From contig JALUXX010000021.1 of assembly GCA_027013145.1 (NCBI GenBank), positions 1-64,000 of the forward strand: 64,000 nt of DNA, in the 5' to 3' direction. Below are positions 51,618-60,508 of this stretch, in pieces (the first letter of the stretch is position 1; each line of letters starts with the position of its first letter). The translations under genes were made by a program, and so were the position numbers. Source of the DNA: Gammaproteobacteria bacterium. Its GTDB lineage: Bacteria; Pseudomonadota; Gammaproteobacteria; 21-64-14. The notes under the pieces were generated by a model. The model was not told where the DNA came from, did not search any database, and was given only the letters and a program-made list of their open reading frames with translations.

Positions 51618-52406
51618 ATGGAACGCTACCGGGTGGGGACCGCAGTACGCGACGAGCTGCTCGGACTGCCGGCGCCCGACCCGGAGTGGGTGGTGATCGG
51701 TGCGGGCCCCGAGGACCTCGCGGCGGCCGGCTACCTCCCGGATCCGCACGGCGACGGGGGCTTCATCGAGCCGCAGACAGGCGTACGCTGCCGACCGGCC
51801 TGCGCCGAGGCGCCGGGGCCGGACGGCGGCCTGGTGGCGGTGCACGGCGCACAAGTCACCCTGGAACAGGAGCTGGCGCGCCGCGACCTCACGATCCACG
51901 CCATGGCGATCGCCCGAGACGGCCGTCTGATCGATCCGTACGGCGGGCGCGCGGACCTCGACGCGGGATTGCTGCGCCACGTCACGCCCCGATTCGCGCA
52001 ACACCCCGAATATCTGTTCTCGGTCGCCGCGACCGCGGCGCGGCTCGCCCGGTGGGGCTTCCACCTCGCCCACGCCACCTACGCCCTGATGCGCCGCATG
52101 GCGGCCGCCGGCATCGATGCGGAACCCGCGGTGATCGCCGCGGCCTTCGACGCCGCGCTCGCCGCGCCGCGCCCGTCCGCGTTCTTCCGCACGCTCGGCC
52201 GTTGCGGGGTGTTCGCGCACCTCTGCCCCGCCCTCGACCGGCGCCTCGCACACCGCGCCGCCCACGCGGGCGGCGGCCCATCCGGGCTGCTCACGGCGCT
52301 CGACGGACCCTCCACGCCCGATGCGCGGTGCGCCGCGCTGGTGCGCGAACTCGGCGACGACGCCGCGGAGGTGTTGGCCGCCTTCAGCCGCGAACCGCCT
52401 CCTTAG
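51618..52406 (+). CDS. Degenerate CCA-adding-enzyme homologue
   Basis: 262 aa, clearly related to the N-terminal half of bacterial tRNA nucleotidyltransferase (Cca): RYRVGTAVRDELLGLPAPDPEWVVIG aligns with the Cca start (in parts), and RRDLTIHAMAIARDGRLIDPYGG matches the RRD region. However, the first loop reads GTAVRD instead of GGAVRD, the second catalytic Asp of the D-x-D pair is Glu (APDPEW), and the stretch that normally carries the RTERK signature is replaced by unrelated sequence. Catalysis is therefore doubtful. An alternative ATG at 51609 is in frame. It could be a repurposed paralogue; a genuine cca should be elsewhere. Confidence 0.82.
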   Translation: MERYRVGTAVRDELLGLPAPDPEWVVIGAGPEDLAAAGYLPDPHGDGGFIEPQTGVRCRPACAEAPGPDGGLVAVHGAQVTLEQELARRDLTIHAMAIARDGRLIDPYGGRADLDAGLLRHVTPRFAQHPEYLFSVAATAARLARWGFHLAHATYALMRRMAAAGIDAEPAVIAAAFDAALAAPRPSAFFRTLGRCGVFAHLCPALDRRLAHRAAHAGGGPSGLLTALDGPSTPDARCAALVRELGDDAAEVLAAFSREPPP

Positions 52407-52509
52407 CCGGTCGACCGGTACCGGGTCGCGGACGGCACGGCCCCTCCAGCCGCGGCGCTCCGCCGCGGGACGCCGCGATCGCGCCCCGCGCGCTCCTCAG
52501 ACCCGCGCT

Positions 52510-52710
52510 TCAGTGTGCCGCGTCCGGCGCCGGCTCCGCCCAGAACGTCCGGTCGGGATGCTCGGCGGCGAGCGCGGCGGCGCGGCGCATCGCCTCCCCA
52601 TAGGTCATCACCGGCTCGGGATACCGGCCGGCCTGGAACTCCCGTTTCGATCGCCACGCGACGATGAAACCGGGGCTATCGGGCCCGTGCGGGAACAATG
52701 AACCGCTCAT
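52510..52710 (-). CDS. Small conserved-looking protein (66 aa)
   Basis: A short gene with a near-perfect AGGAGG ribosome site ahead of the ATG at 52710. The product MSGSLFPHGPDSPGF, then IVAWRSKREFQAGRYPEPVM and an Ala/Arg-rich helix, looks like a compact cytoplasmic peptide. No family is recognised. It is convergent with the Cca-like gene. Its strong translation signal makes it more credible than most small frames in this G+C-rich sequence. Confidence 0.65.
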   Translation of the reverse strand: MSGSLFPHGPDSPGFIVAWRSKREFQAGRYPEPVMTYGEAMRRAAALAAEHPDRTFWAEPAPDAAH

Positions 52711-52899
52711 CGTGACCTCCTGCGTGCCGGGCGCGCCCACCGACCGCACCGAAAGGGGGCGCGGCGGACCCGGACTCAAGATCCCACCCGCGGCGGCCGA
52801 CTCATCAATCACGGGGCCCCGCGGGCGCGCCCTTCGGGGCCACCGCGACCGTCGGGGCGCAAGGCCCATTTTACTCCGACCGAGCGACACCGCTGCATC

Positions 52900-54258
52900 G
52901 TGCAAACGACACCCGGCCGCATCGCCCGCTGGCAGCACCGCACCCGGGCCCTATGCCGGGCGGGGCGCGCCGCCGTCGTATGCCTGGCGACCGCAGGCGG
53001 GTGGACGCCGGCGGTGGGTGCCGCCCCGTACGCCGGGCTCGTGGCGCTGCGCCCGCCACCCGATCCGACCGACGTAGCCGCCGACCAACGGCTGCTCAGC
53101 GGCGAGTTCGAACTCCGCGGCCGCTTTCAGGGCCGCTATCCCGGCACCCGTGCCGCCGACGGGAGCGATCCGGTGCAGGGCCGGCTGCAGACGCTGTTCC
53201 TCGAGGCCGTCGACCGCCGCCGCGGTATCGAGGGCCGCATCGGCCGCCAGTCCATCGAGTCCGGCGCGATCGCCGCGGCCTTCGACGGCGTCAGCGCCGA
53301 CCTGTCGCTGCCCGGTGCGCTGCGGTTGAGCGCCGCGAGCGGATATCCGGTCGCCGCCGACCGCCCCGGGGTCATCGACACGGGGCGCTCGTTCTACGCG
53401 CTGAGCGCCGGTCTCGAACACCCGCACCGGTCCTGGTCCGCGCGGGTGTTCGCGCTCGAGTACCGCTCCGGACCGAGTGCCGCACGCACCGGCGTCGGCG
53501 GCGGCGTGCGCTACGGGAACCGCCGCCGCTGGCTGCTGGGCTGGGCCGACTATGACACCAGCCGCTCGCGGCTCGCGCAGGGCCTGCTGTTCGCACGCTG
53601 GGCCGCGATCCCCCGCGGCGCCGTGAGCCTGCTGTTCGACTACCGCGGACCGGGCGCCGAGGTCTCCGTCCCGCGCGCGCCGCTGCGCCGTCGCATCCGG
53701 CTGCTGGGCGCACCCACGTTCGACGAAGGCGGCGATCCGGTGCTCGATCTCGACGACGACACCGGCGACTCGATCCGTGCGGTGACCGTCGGCCTGAGCC
53801 GTGGAATCGGCGCCGGCCTGCGATTGCGCGGCGCCTTCGGTCTCGCCGACCGCTGCACCGGGGCACCCTACGATGCCGGCGCGTCCGCACCCGGGCGCGA
53901 GTACCGCTACAGCCTAGGTCTCACGCGCAGCGGAGCGCGCGGCGCCGCGGCCGGCGTGCGCCTGCGCATGCGCCTGTGCGGCGCCTACGGCGCCGCGGCC
54001 GCGTTGCACATCGGTGCACACTACCCCGCACGCGACGGGCTGCGCCTCGACCCGAGCCTGGACCTCGAGGTGGCCGACGCGACCCGACCGACGCCGGGGC
54101 GCCTGTGGCGGCTCATCCCCGCCCTCGGCCTGATCTACCGACTGTCCCCCGCCCGCGTCCTCGAAGCGCGCGCCGGCGGAGAGTGGTCCGACGCCGGGGC
54201 GGGTACGGCCACGGGCGAGGGCTACTACCTGCACGTGGCCTACCGCGCGACGTTCTGA
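52900..54258 (+). CDS. Putative outer-membrane beta-barrel protein
   Basis: A 452 aa protein with a basic N-terminus and a signal-like hydrophobic stretch (about 18-42, ending VGAAP). Alternating hydrophobic and charged strands follow throughout, with many Tyr, Arg and Gly, and the protein ends in Phe (VAYRATF), the usual C-terminal signature of outer-membrane proteins. The frame has high third-position G+C. The GTG at 52900 is the earliest usable start; the exact start is uncertain. No specific transporter family is recognised, so function is not assigned. Confidence 0.72.
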   Translation: MQTTPGRIARWQHRTRALCRAGRAAVVCLATAGGWTPAVGAAPYAGLVALRPPPDPTDVAADQRLLSGEFELRGRFQGRYPGTRAADGSDPVQGRLQTLFLEAVDRRRGIEGRIGRQSIESGAIAAAFDGVSADLSLPGALRLSAASGYPVAADRPGVIDTGRSFYALSAGLEHPHRSWSARVFALEYRSGPSAARTGVGGGVRYGNRRRWLLGWADYDTSRSRLAQGLLFARWAAIPRGAVSLLFDYRGPGAEVSVPRAPLRRRIRLLGAPTFDEGGDPVLDLDDDTGDSIRAVTVGLSRGIGAGLRLRGAFGLADRCTGAPYDAGASAPGREYRYSLGLTRSGARGAAAGVRLRMRLCGAYGAAAALHIGAHYPARDGLRLDPSLDLEVADATRPTPGRLWRLIPALGLIYRLSPARVLEARAGGEWSDAGAGTATGEGYYLHVAYRATF

Positions 54259-54332
54259 ACTGCGTCCCCCGGCGCATACGCGCCCTGCGGGTCACGCGCC
54301 GCGCGCCGTGCAGCGGATCCCCCCCGGCATCC

Positions 54333-55385
54333 TCAACGCAGCGTGGCCATGTCGACGACGAAGCGGTAGCGCACGTCGCTCTTGAGCATGCGTTCGTAGG
54401 CGGTGTTGATGTAATCCATGGGAATGACCTCGACGTCCGCACCGATCCCGTGGCGGGCGCAGAAATCGAGCATCTCCTGGGTCTCGCGGATCCCGCCGAT
54501 CAGTGAGCCCGCAAGCCGGCGCCGCCTGAGGATGAGGCTGAACACCTGCGGCGAGGGATGCGGCGCGGCCGGCGCACCCACCAGGGTCATCGTGCCGTCG
54601 CGCTTGAGCAACTGGAGGTAGGCGTCGAGATCGTGGGGCGCGGCCACGGTGTTGAGGATGAAGTCCAGCTCCCCGGTGTGGGCCGCCATCTGCTGCGGGT
54701 CGCGCGAGAGCACCACCTCGTCGGCCCCCAGGCGCGCGCCGTCCTCCGCCTTCCCCGGGGAGGTGGTGAACAGCACCACGTGCGCACCCATGGCGTGAGC
54801 GAGCTTCACCCCCATGTGTCCGAGCCCGCCGAGACCGACGATCCCGACCTTGCGTCCGGGTCCGGCGCCCCACTGGCGCAACGGCGAGTAGGTGGTGATC
54901 CCGGCGCAGAGCAGCGGCGCCACGCTGGCGAGATCGCGCTCGTCGTGGCGTACCTGGAGGACGAACGAGGACTTCACCACGATACGCTGGGAGTAGCCGC
55001 CGTAGGTATTCTCGCCGCCGCCGAAGATCGGGCCGTTGTAGGTGCCGGTAAAGCCCGCGTCGCAGTACTGCTCGTCCCCGTCGCGGCAGGAAGGGCAGCG
55101 CCCGCAACTGTCGACCATGCAACCCACCGCCGCGAGATCTCCCGGGTGAAAGCCCTCGACCCGGTCGCCGACGGCGGTGACCCGACCGACGATCTCGTGG
55201 CCGGGCACGCACGGATAGAGGGTGTTCTGCCACTCGTTGCGGGCGGTGTGCAGATCGGAGTGGCACACGCCGCAATACAGAATCTCGATCTCGACGTCGT
55301 CGGCGCCGGGTTCGCGCCGCGCGATCTCGAAAGGCCCGAGGACCGATTCGGGGCCGGGAGTCGCGTATGCCTTGACCTTCGCCAT
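54333..55385 (-). CDS. Zinc-dependent alcohol dehydrogenase (CAD/YahK-like)
   Basis: A 350 aa medium-chain dehydrogenase that oxidises alcohols or reduces aldehydes with NADP(H). The catalytic zinc site is in YCGVCHSDLH near residue 38 and PGHEIVG near 62. The structural zinc cluster follows as four Cys (DSCGRCPSCR and QYC), and the nucleotide-binding GLGGLGHMG is near 180. The substrate is not determinable. ATG at 55385 with a ribosome site upstream. It is transcribed toward the OMP-like gene and divergent from nrtS. Confidence 0.92.
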   Translation of the reverse strand: MAKVKAYATPGPESVLGPFEIARREPGADDVEIEILYCGVCHSDLHTARNEWQNTLYPCVPGHEIVGRVTAVGDRVEGFHPGDLAAVGCMVDSCGRCPSCRDGDEQYCDAGFTGTYNGPIFGGGENTYGGYSQRIVVKSSFVLQVRHDERDLASVAPLLCAGITTYSPLRQWGAGPGRKVGIVGLGGLGHMGVKLAHAMGAHVVLFTTSPGKAEDGARLGADEVVLSRDPQQMAAHTGELDFILNTVAAPHDLDAYLQLLKRDGTMTLVGAPAAPHPSPQVFSLILRRRRLAGSLIGGIRETQEMLDFCARHGIGADVEVIPMDYINTAYERMLKSDVRYRFVVDMATLR

Positions 55386-55560
55386 CGGGTATTCCTCCGT
55401 CGACTGGTGGGAGCCGGGCCGGTACCGGACCCCAGCGTTGCGGGCGCACCGCGGGCGCTCGGGCCCGTAGCCTGCTACGTGGGCGCGAACGGGCACGCCG
55501 CTGCCGGATCTGAGATGATGAGGGTACGTCATTCCTGCGAACGAGGAGAGCCAGGGCGCG

Positions 55561-55797
55561 ATGCCGAACCGATTCCGCCAACGCTGCGTCGCGCTGACCC
55601 GGGCGGTGTGTCACCCGACGCACCTGCGCCGCACCCTGACGATCACCTTCGTCGTGGGGAGCTGGCTGGTGATCTACAACCTCGGCGACGTCATCCTGCA
55701 CCACGGTCTCAGCGTCCGTACCGGCGTGAAGATCCTGCTGAACTATCTCACCCCGTTCGTGGTATCCAACCTCGGGCTGCTCTCGCGCGCCCACTGA
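55561..55797 (+). CDS. nrtS: NrtS-like nitrate/nitrite transport protein
   Basis: A 78 aa membrane protein with two helices (about 24-45 and 55-74). The pattern TFVVGSWLVIYNLGDVILHH, then KILLNYLTPFVVSNLGLL, matches NrtS, a small protein found in nitrate/nitrite uptake of marine and sulfur bacteria. The family is small and this recognition is from motif memory. The ATG is at 55561 with a GAGGAG about 15 bases upstream. It lies between the divergent adh gene and a convergent zapG-like gene. Confidence 0.72.
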   Translation: MPNRFRQRCVALTRAVCHPTHLRRTLTITFVVGSWLVIYNLGDVILHHGLSVRTGVKILLNYLTPFVVSNLGLLSRAH

Positions 55798-55838
55798 CCG
55801 CCGCGCCGGCGCCGCGCGGATCGGGCGCCCCGGGCGGG

Positions 55839-56324
55839 TCAGGCGCCGGGCCGCCCCGCCGCGTCGGGCCGGGGCGTCTGCGCGGAGGGCACCGGCGCGG
55901 GGATGTCGCCGACCGAGGAGGAATCCTCGCCGTCCACCGGCGCGGCATCGGCCGGCACACCCTCGCCGGCGGGCGGCGTCCGTACCGCCGCGTCCGGGCC
56001 CAGGCGCCGCACCTCCGGCAGCTCGACGGCCGCGCGCGCGGCGTCGGGCGAACACAGCGCCTCGGCACTCTCGGCGAGGTGCTCGTACACCTCCCGGTAC
56101 TGGCGGGTCATGCCTTCGAACAGTTCCGAGGTACGGCGGAAACTCTCGTCGACGCGGCCGCGGTAGGCGTCGAAGCGCGCGCGCAGCGCCTCGAGTTCCC
56201 GCTCGGCCGCCTCCCTGCGCGCCCGGCGCAGCGACACGGCGCCCAGAAGGAATCCGGCGCCCACGCCCAATGCGAAGGCGATGAGCCCGATCCCCCAACT
56301 CCACGCGCCGCCCGTCCCGAACAT
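55839..56324 (-). CDS. ZapG/YhcB (DUF1043)-like membrane protein
   Basis: 161 aa with a single N-terminal transmembrane helix (about 9-31), a coiled coil (35-95, AERELEALRARFDAYRGRVDE, in parts), and a Pro/Ala/Asp-rich tail. This is the layout of YhcB/ZapG, an inner-membrane protein linked to cell-division and envelope growth. The ATG at 56324 gives this clean topology, while the open frame starts 15 codons earlier. It is convergent with nrtS. Confidence 0.82.
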   Translation of the reverse strand: MFGTGGAWSWGIGLIAFALGVGAGFLLGAVSLRRARREAAERELEALRARFDAYRGRVDESFRRTSELFEGMTRQYREVYEHLAESAEALCSPDAARAAVELPEVRRLGPDAAVRTPPAGEGVPADAAPVDGEDSSSVGDIPAPVPSAQTPRPDAAGRPGA

Positions 56325-56415
56325 CGATACCCCCGTACGTACCCGGTGGTGATGCCGCCGCACCCCCATGGCGCGACGCTGATGACGGCGCCTGTGCGGG
56401 CGCGGCCCCCCGCGA

Positions 56416-57534
56416 TCAGCGTAGCGCCTGCGGCAGCGGCGCGGCGGCGATCTGCTGCGGGTCCGGCGCCGTTCGCGCCTGCTGTCTGGAAAACAGATGT
56501 TGCGCGCGCCGGGCCTGTTGCGGACTCAGGCGCGCGTCGAGAAAGACCACCGCCCGTCGCGCCGCAGCGTCGCCGCGGGCCGCGGCCAACCCCGCCCACG
56601 CCCGCGCCTCCACGGGATCGCGCGCCACACCGCGCCCGAGATAGTAGAGCCGCGCCAGCGCGAGCTGCGCGCGCGCGTCCCCGGCCTCGGCCGCCTTGCG
56701 GTACCAGCGCGCCGCCCGCCGTGCGTCGCGCTCCACCCCGCGTCCGTGCGCGTACGCCCAGGCGAGGTTGAACTGCGCCGCCGGGAAACCGCCTTCGGCG
56801 GCGCGCCGGTACCACTGTGCCGCGGTCCGGGCGTTCGCCTCGACGCCGTCGCCCCGGGCATAGTGCCAACCGACCGCGTACTGGGCGAGCGTGGAACCCG
56901 CCCGCGCGGCGATATGGTACCAGCGCAACGCCGCGCGCACGTCCCGCGCCGTACCGCGCCCGCGGTCGTAGTGCCAGCCGACGTTGAACGCGGCCAGCGC
57001 CGAGCCGCGCACCGCCGCACGCCGGTACCATTGCAGCGCCGCCGCCGCGTCGCGGGGCACGCCGCGCCCCTCGTCGTAGGCCGCGCCGAGCACGACCATC
57101 GCCGCCACGCTGCCGTGCGCGGCCGCCTTGCGGTACCAGGCGAGGGCGCGGGCGGGATCGCGCGGCACGGCCACCCCGTGTGCGTAGTGCCACCCGAGGT
57201 TGTACTCGGCGACGGGGTCGGCGTTTGCGGCGGCGCGCCGGTACCAGCGCACGGCGGCCTGCGGATCGCGGGGCACCCCCTGTCCGCGGTCGCGGAACAC
57301 CCCCATCCACGCCTGCGCGCGCGGGTCGCCGCGCTCGGCGAGCGGTCGCACCAGGCGCACGGCCGCCGCGTAGTCGCCGCTGCGGTAGGCCTGCGCGGCG
57401 TGCTCGAGCGCCGCGGCGCCGGCGAGTGCGAACCCGGCCGTGCACCACAGCATCAGGCCGATCAGGACCCCGTACCCGAAGGCGCCATTGCGCAGCGGCA
57501 CCGCCCGTCCTCCCCATGCGTCCCGCCCCATCAT
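56416..57534 (-). CDS. Sel1-repeat (TPR-like) exported protein
   Basis: 372 aa with a signal or anchor segment (about 16-36, GVLIGLMLWCTAGFALAG), followed by about eight Sel1 repeats. Each has the pattern A-x-x-W-Y-R-R-A-A-x-x-G-x-x-A-Q-x-x-L-G-W-x-Y-x-x-G-x-G. Examples are RWYRRAAANADPVAEYNLGW and WYRKAAAHGSVAAMVVLG. Sel1 solenoids are protein-interaction scaffolds. The C-terminal 50 residues are Ala/Gln/Arg-rich. I choose the ATG at 57534 (an adjacent ATG is equivalent); a longer start at 57630 adds non-hydrophobic residues before the signal. Confidence 0.85.
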   Translation of the reverse strand: MMGRDAWGGRAVPLRNGAFGYGVLIGLMLWCTAGFALAGAAALEHAAQAYRSGDYAAAVRLVRPLAERGDPRAQAWMGVFRDRGQGVPRDPQAAVRWYRRAAANADPVAEYNLGWHYAHGVAVPRDPARALAWYRKAAAHGSVAAMVVLGAAYDEGRGVPRDAAAALQWYRRAAVRGSALAAFNVGWHYDRGRGTARDVRAALRWYHIAARAGSTLAQYAVGWHYARGDGVEANARTAAQWYRRAAEGGFPAAQFNLAWAYAHGRGVERDARRAARWYRKAAEAGDARAQLALARLYYLGRGVARDPVEARAWAGLAAARGDAAARRAVVFLDARLSPQQARRAQHLFSRQQARTAPDPQQIAAAPLPQALR

Positions 57535-57640
57535 ACCCCGAAAAGCGCCCCCGCTCCGGGCGCCCCGCACCCATGGCCTCCCTTCCCGATGTCGGTATTT
57601 TCGCTTCCATCCATTTATGAGGTCCACCATACTAATCTAG

Positions 57641-57800
57641 GAGCCTGTCGGACTTAGGCATGTTCTACTGCGGCGGTGGGAGATCGGCCCGTTTTCCCGA
57701 TCGTTTTCGTTGAATAGCGATCACTATTCGCCTCAAACGATCGGAAAACTGAACTCGATCTCCCGCCGCCTCGCTACGAACACCTAAGTCCGACAGGCTC
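57641..57800. mobile_element. IS5-like MITE with CTAG target duplication (160 bp)
   Basis: The ends are GAGCCTGTCGGACTTAGG and its exact inverse. The inner arms also match, so nearly the whole 160 bases form one long imperfect hairpin. It is flanked by CTAG at 57637-57640 and 57801-57804. This fits IS5-group elements, which duplicate CTAR/YTAR-type four-base targets. It encodes no protein. It lies in the gap before the TetR gene and may influence its promoter. Confidence 0.82.
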
Positions 57801-57835
57801 CTAGGCTACCCGGAATCCAGCGAGCCGACCGCCGC

Positions 57836-58501
57836 ATGAACGAACCCACCCCGACCCTGCGCGCGCGCAAACACGCCCACACCCGGGTCGCGCTCCTGCG
57901 CGCCGCCGTCGAGGCCCTCGCCGCGCGCGCCTTCGACGACCTCACAGTACAGGAGCTGTGCGAACGCGCCATGGTCTCGGAGGCCACCTTCTTCAATTAC
58001 TTCCCCGCCAAGGGCGACCTGCTGACCTACTATGGGCAACTGTGGGGCATCGAGGCGGCCTGGCACGACCGTCGCAGTGGTCGGCGCGGGCTGGCGGGCA
58101 TCGACGCCGTGTTCGCCTTCGCCGCACGCGGGATGCAGGAGCGGCCGCGGCTGTGGAGCGAGTTGATCGCCCATCAGCTCCGCGGCGGCGGCCGTTCGGC
58201 GCCGGCGCCGGTGGACGCGGTCGAGCGCTGCGTCGCCTTCCCCGATCTCGACGACGTCGAGTCCGTGCCGGAGGCGCGCCTCGACGCACTCCTCCTGCCG
58301 CACCTCGAACACGCCGTCCACCACGGCGAGCTTCCGGCCAACACCCTGGTACCGGCCGCCCTGGCGCAGCTCGTGGCGCTGTTCTTCGGCGTGCCGGTCG
58401 CGCTGCTCGGGTCCCGGTCCGACGGGATCGGCCACCTCTACCGTCAGGCCCTCGGCAACCTCTGGGACGGTATTCGCACCCGCGCCGCTCCGCACGGCTG
58501 A
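57836..58501 (+). CDS. TetR-family transcriptional regulator
   Basis: A 221 aa repressor-type protein with an N-terminal DNA-binding domain: RVALLRAAVEALAARAFDDLTVQELCERAMVSEATFFNYF (in parts) near residues 17-55, containing the helix-turn-helix. The C-terminal domain is helical and ligand-binding. It probably controls itself and the molybdo-enzyme gene 39 bases downstream, but no palindromic operator is obvious. The MITE just upstream could have altered its promoter. Confidence 0.88.
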   Translation: MNEPTPTLRARKHAHTRVALLRAAVEALAARAFDDLTVQELCERAMVSEATFFNYFPAKGDLLTYYGQLWGIEAAWHDRRSGRRGLAGIDAVFAFAARGMQERPRLWSELIAHQLRGGGRSAPAPVDAVERCVAFPDLDDVESVPEARLDALLLPHLEHAVHHGELPANTLVPAALAQLVALFFGVPVALLGSRSDGIGHLYRQALGNLWDGIRTRAAPHG

Positions 58502-58572
58502 TCCTTCCGGCCTGTCGCCGCGGGCGCGCGCGTGCGAGAATGGACCCGCCTGCCGCCGTGCGGATCGAGCCG

Positions 58573-59613
58573 ATGCCGGAGCGAAACCCCGAAGGCGTCC
58601 ACGGCTTCCTCACCCGCCGTGGCTTCGTGCGCCTGCTGGGCGCCGGCGCCGCGGCGGTGCTCTTGCCCGCGTGCCGCGACGCCGCGCGCAGCGTCGGGCT
58701 CGCGCCGCCCGCGCGCGCACACACACCGTTCATCACCCCCGACGAGCGCTTCTACCTGGTCGCGGTCGACCCTTCCTACCGCCCGCCGTTCGGCCCGCGC
58801 GAGGTCACCCGCCGTTGGTCACTGGGCCTGCGCGGGCTCGACGGGCGCGAGGCCCGCCTGGGCTACGACCACCTCCGCGAGCGCGCCCGCCGCACCGTGC
58901 TGCATACCTTCGAGTGCATCGGCAACCCCGTGGGCGGGTCGCTGATCGGCAACGCGCGCTGGCGCTCGGTGGGCCTGCGCGAGATCCTGCAACGGGCGCC
59001 GGGCGGCGTTGCAGGCGCGCGCGCGGTGATGTTCGAATCGCTCGACGGCTTCTACTCCAGCGTCTCCATCGAGCGGGCCCTCGACGACTACGCCTTTCTG
59101 GCGCTGGAGATGAACGGCGCGCCGCTGCCCGCCGGGCACGGTTTTCCGGTGCGCACGCTGCTCCCCGACCTCTACGGCATGAAACAGCCGCGCTGGCTCA
59201 AACGCATCACCCTGCTGGAGGACGCCGCGACGACTTCTTATTGGGAGAAGCGCGGCTGGGCGGGGGAAGTACCGGTCAAGACGATGTCGCGCCTCGACCC
59301 GCGCCGGCGCCGGCAGCCGCCGCAAGCGCTGGACCTGAGCGGCGTGGCCTTCGCGGGCCGGCGCGGCATCCGTGCCGTGGAGGTCTCGCTCGACAACGGG
59401 GCGCACTGGGTACGCTGCGAACTGGTGACCCCGACGACGCCCAACGTCTGGTCCCTGTGGCGCTACACCTGGCGGGCCCCGACGCCGGGACGTCATATCG
59501 TCCTCGTACGCGCGATCGACGGCACCGGCGCGTTGCAGACGGCGAAGGTGCAGGACAGTTTCCCCGACGGCGCCTCCGGCTACGACGGCCTGGTGATCGA
59601 GGTCTCCGCCTGA
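58573..59613 (+). CDS. Sulfite-oxidase-type molybdopterin enzyme, Tat-exported
   Basis: A 346 aa periplasmic enzyme of the SUOX/SorA fold. The twin-arginine signal TRRGFVRLLGAG is followed by a lipobox-like LLPAC, so it may be an anchored Tat lipoprotein. The molybdenum Cys is in HTFECIGNPVGG near residue 114, and the C-terminal dimerisation domain includes GIRAVEVSLDNGAHWV. The substrate may be sulfite or another oxo-compound. I choose the ATG at 58573; another at 58540 is in frame. The following gene encodes a c-type cytochrome, the natural electron acceptor. Confidence 0.88.
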   Translation: MPERNPEGVHGFLTRRGFVRLLGAGAAAVLLPACRDAARSVGLAPPARAHTPFITPDERFYLVAVDPSYRPPFGPREVTRRWSLGLRGLDGREARLGYDHLRERARRTVLHTFECIGNPVGGSLIGNARWRSVGLREILQRAPGGVAGARAVMFESLDGFYSSVSIERALDDYAFLALEMNGAPLPAGHGFPVRTLLPDLYGMKQPRWLKRITLLEDAATTSYWEKRGWAGEVPVKTMSRLDPRRRRQPPQALDLSGVAFAGRRGIRAVEVSLDNGAHWVRCELVTPTTPNVWSLWRYTWRAPTPGRHIVLVRAIDGTGALQTAKVQDSFPDGASGYDGLVIEVSA

Positions 59614-59787
59614 GCGCCGGCGGGCGCAGCCTATGCCGTAACCGGAGGACTACAACGGACGTCGCGGTGCGCCCTGCACGCGGTGCGATGCGCCTTGCGC
59701 GCGCCGGCATACGTAGTATGTTGACGCCTGCGCGCGCGATCCACCCCGGATCGCGCGACCGGTTTCACGTTCGCAGGAGATCCACCC

Positions 59788-60252
59788 ATGCCGCACCGTA
59801 CCGCACCCGTTCATCGCATCGCACTGCATCGCGGCGTCGCCCTCGTCGCGACGCTCGCCCTCGCCGCGTTCAGCGCCGGCGTCCTCGCCGCCTCCTACCC
59901 CCCGGCGCTCGAGCGCGCCGTGCACGAAGGCGCGAAGCTGTTCCACTCCACGTCGCTCGGCGCGAACGGCATGAGCTGTCAGAGCTGCCACCTCAACGGC
60001 GGCCGCACCGAAGGGCGCCTCCCCAACGGCAAGAAGATCCCGAGCCTGCGCAACGCCGCGGCGATCTTCCCGCGCTACAGCAAGAAGGCCGGCTACGTGC
60101 GCACGATGACGATGCAGATCAACCACTGCATCGAGGGCGGTCTCGGCGGCATGCCCCTGAGCGCGGACTCCCCGAAGATGGTCGCGCTCGACAGCTACTT
60201 TCACGCCCTCGCCGCCGGCCGTCGCATCCACATGAACGCAAAACCGCACTGA
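59788..60252 (+). CDS. Exported monohaem cytochrome c
   Basis: 154 aa with a Sec signal (about 1-37) and one haem attachment site CQSCH at about 64-68. A Met in GMPLS near 127 is a probable sixth ligand. The two further Met/His-containing loops fit a small class I cytochrome. It is 174 bases after the molybdo-enzyme gene and so its likely redox partner, passing electrons to the respiratory chain. ATG with AGGAG 9-12 bases upstream. Confidence 0.88.
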   Translation: MPHRTAPVHRIALHRGVALVATLALAAFSAGVLAASYPPALERAVHEGAKLFHSTSLGANGMSCQSCHLNGGRTEGRLPNGKKIPSLRNAAAIFPRYSKKAGYVRTMTMQINHCIEGGLGGMPLSADSPKMVALDSYFHALAAGRRIHMNAKPH

Positions 60253-60258
60253 CCATTA

Positions 60259-60393
60259 CGGGGACAGTATACCTATTTGCCATCGCCGCCCGGTCGCAGG
60301 ATGGCGCCAGCGCTGCCAGGCACTCAGGGAGTCGCCGGTCTGCGGATCACGTAGTCGATAATCGGCGGGCGCGGATTAGGTACACTGTCCCCG
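60259..60393. mobile_element. 135-bp palindromic element, copy 1 (RAYT/REP-type)
   Basis: The ends are inverted: CGGGGACAGTATACC and GGTACACTGTCCCCG (one mismatch). Internal sequence (ATCGCCGCCCG, CAGGGAG, GCGGATCAC, CGATAA-CGGCGG) is shared with the copy at 62151. Elements ending in GGGGACAG-like repeats are typical of REP-associated tyrosine transposase systems, though no transposase is nearby. It sits between the cytochrome and PhoX-like genes. Confidence 0.75.
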
Positions 60394-60508
60394 AATTTCA
60401 TGCTGTCGTCATTCGCACGACATACCGGCCCCGTACGTTGAGTCACGGCGCGCGGGGCGGTTCGTCCGCCCCGCGCATCCGTAATGACTCGGCTCGGGGA
60501 GGATAATC

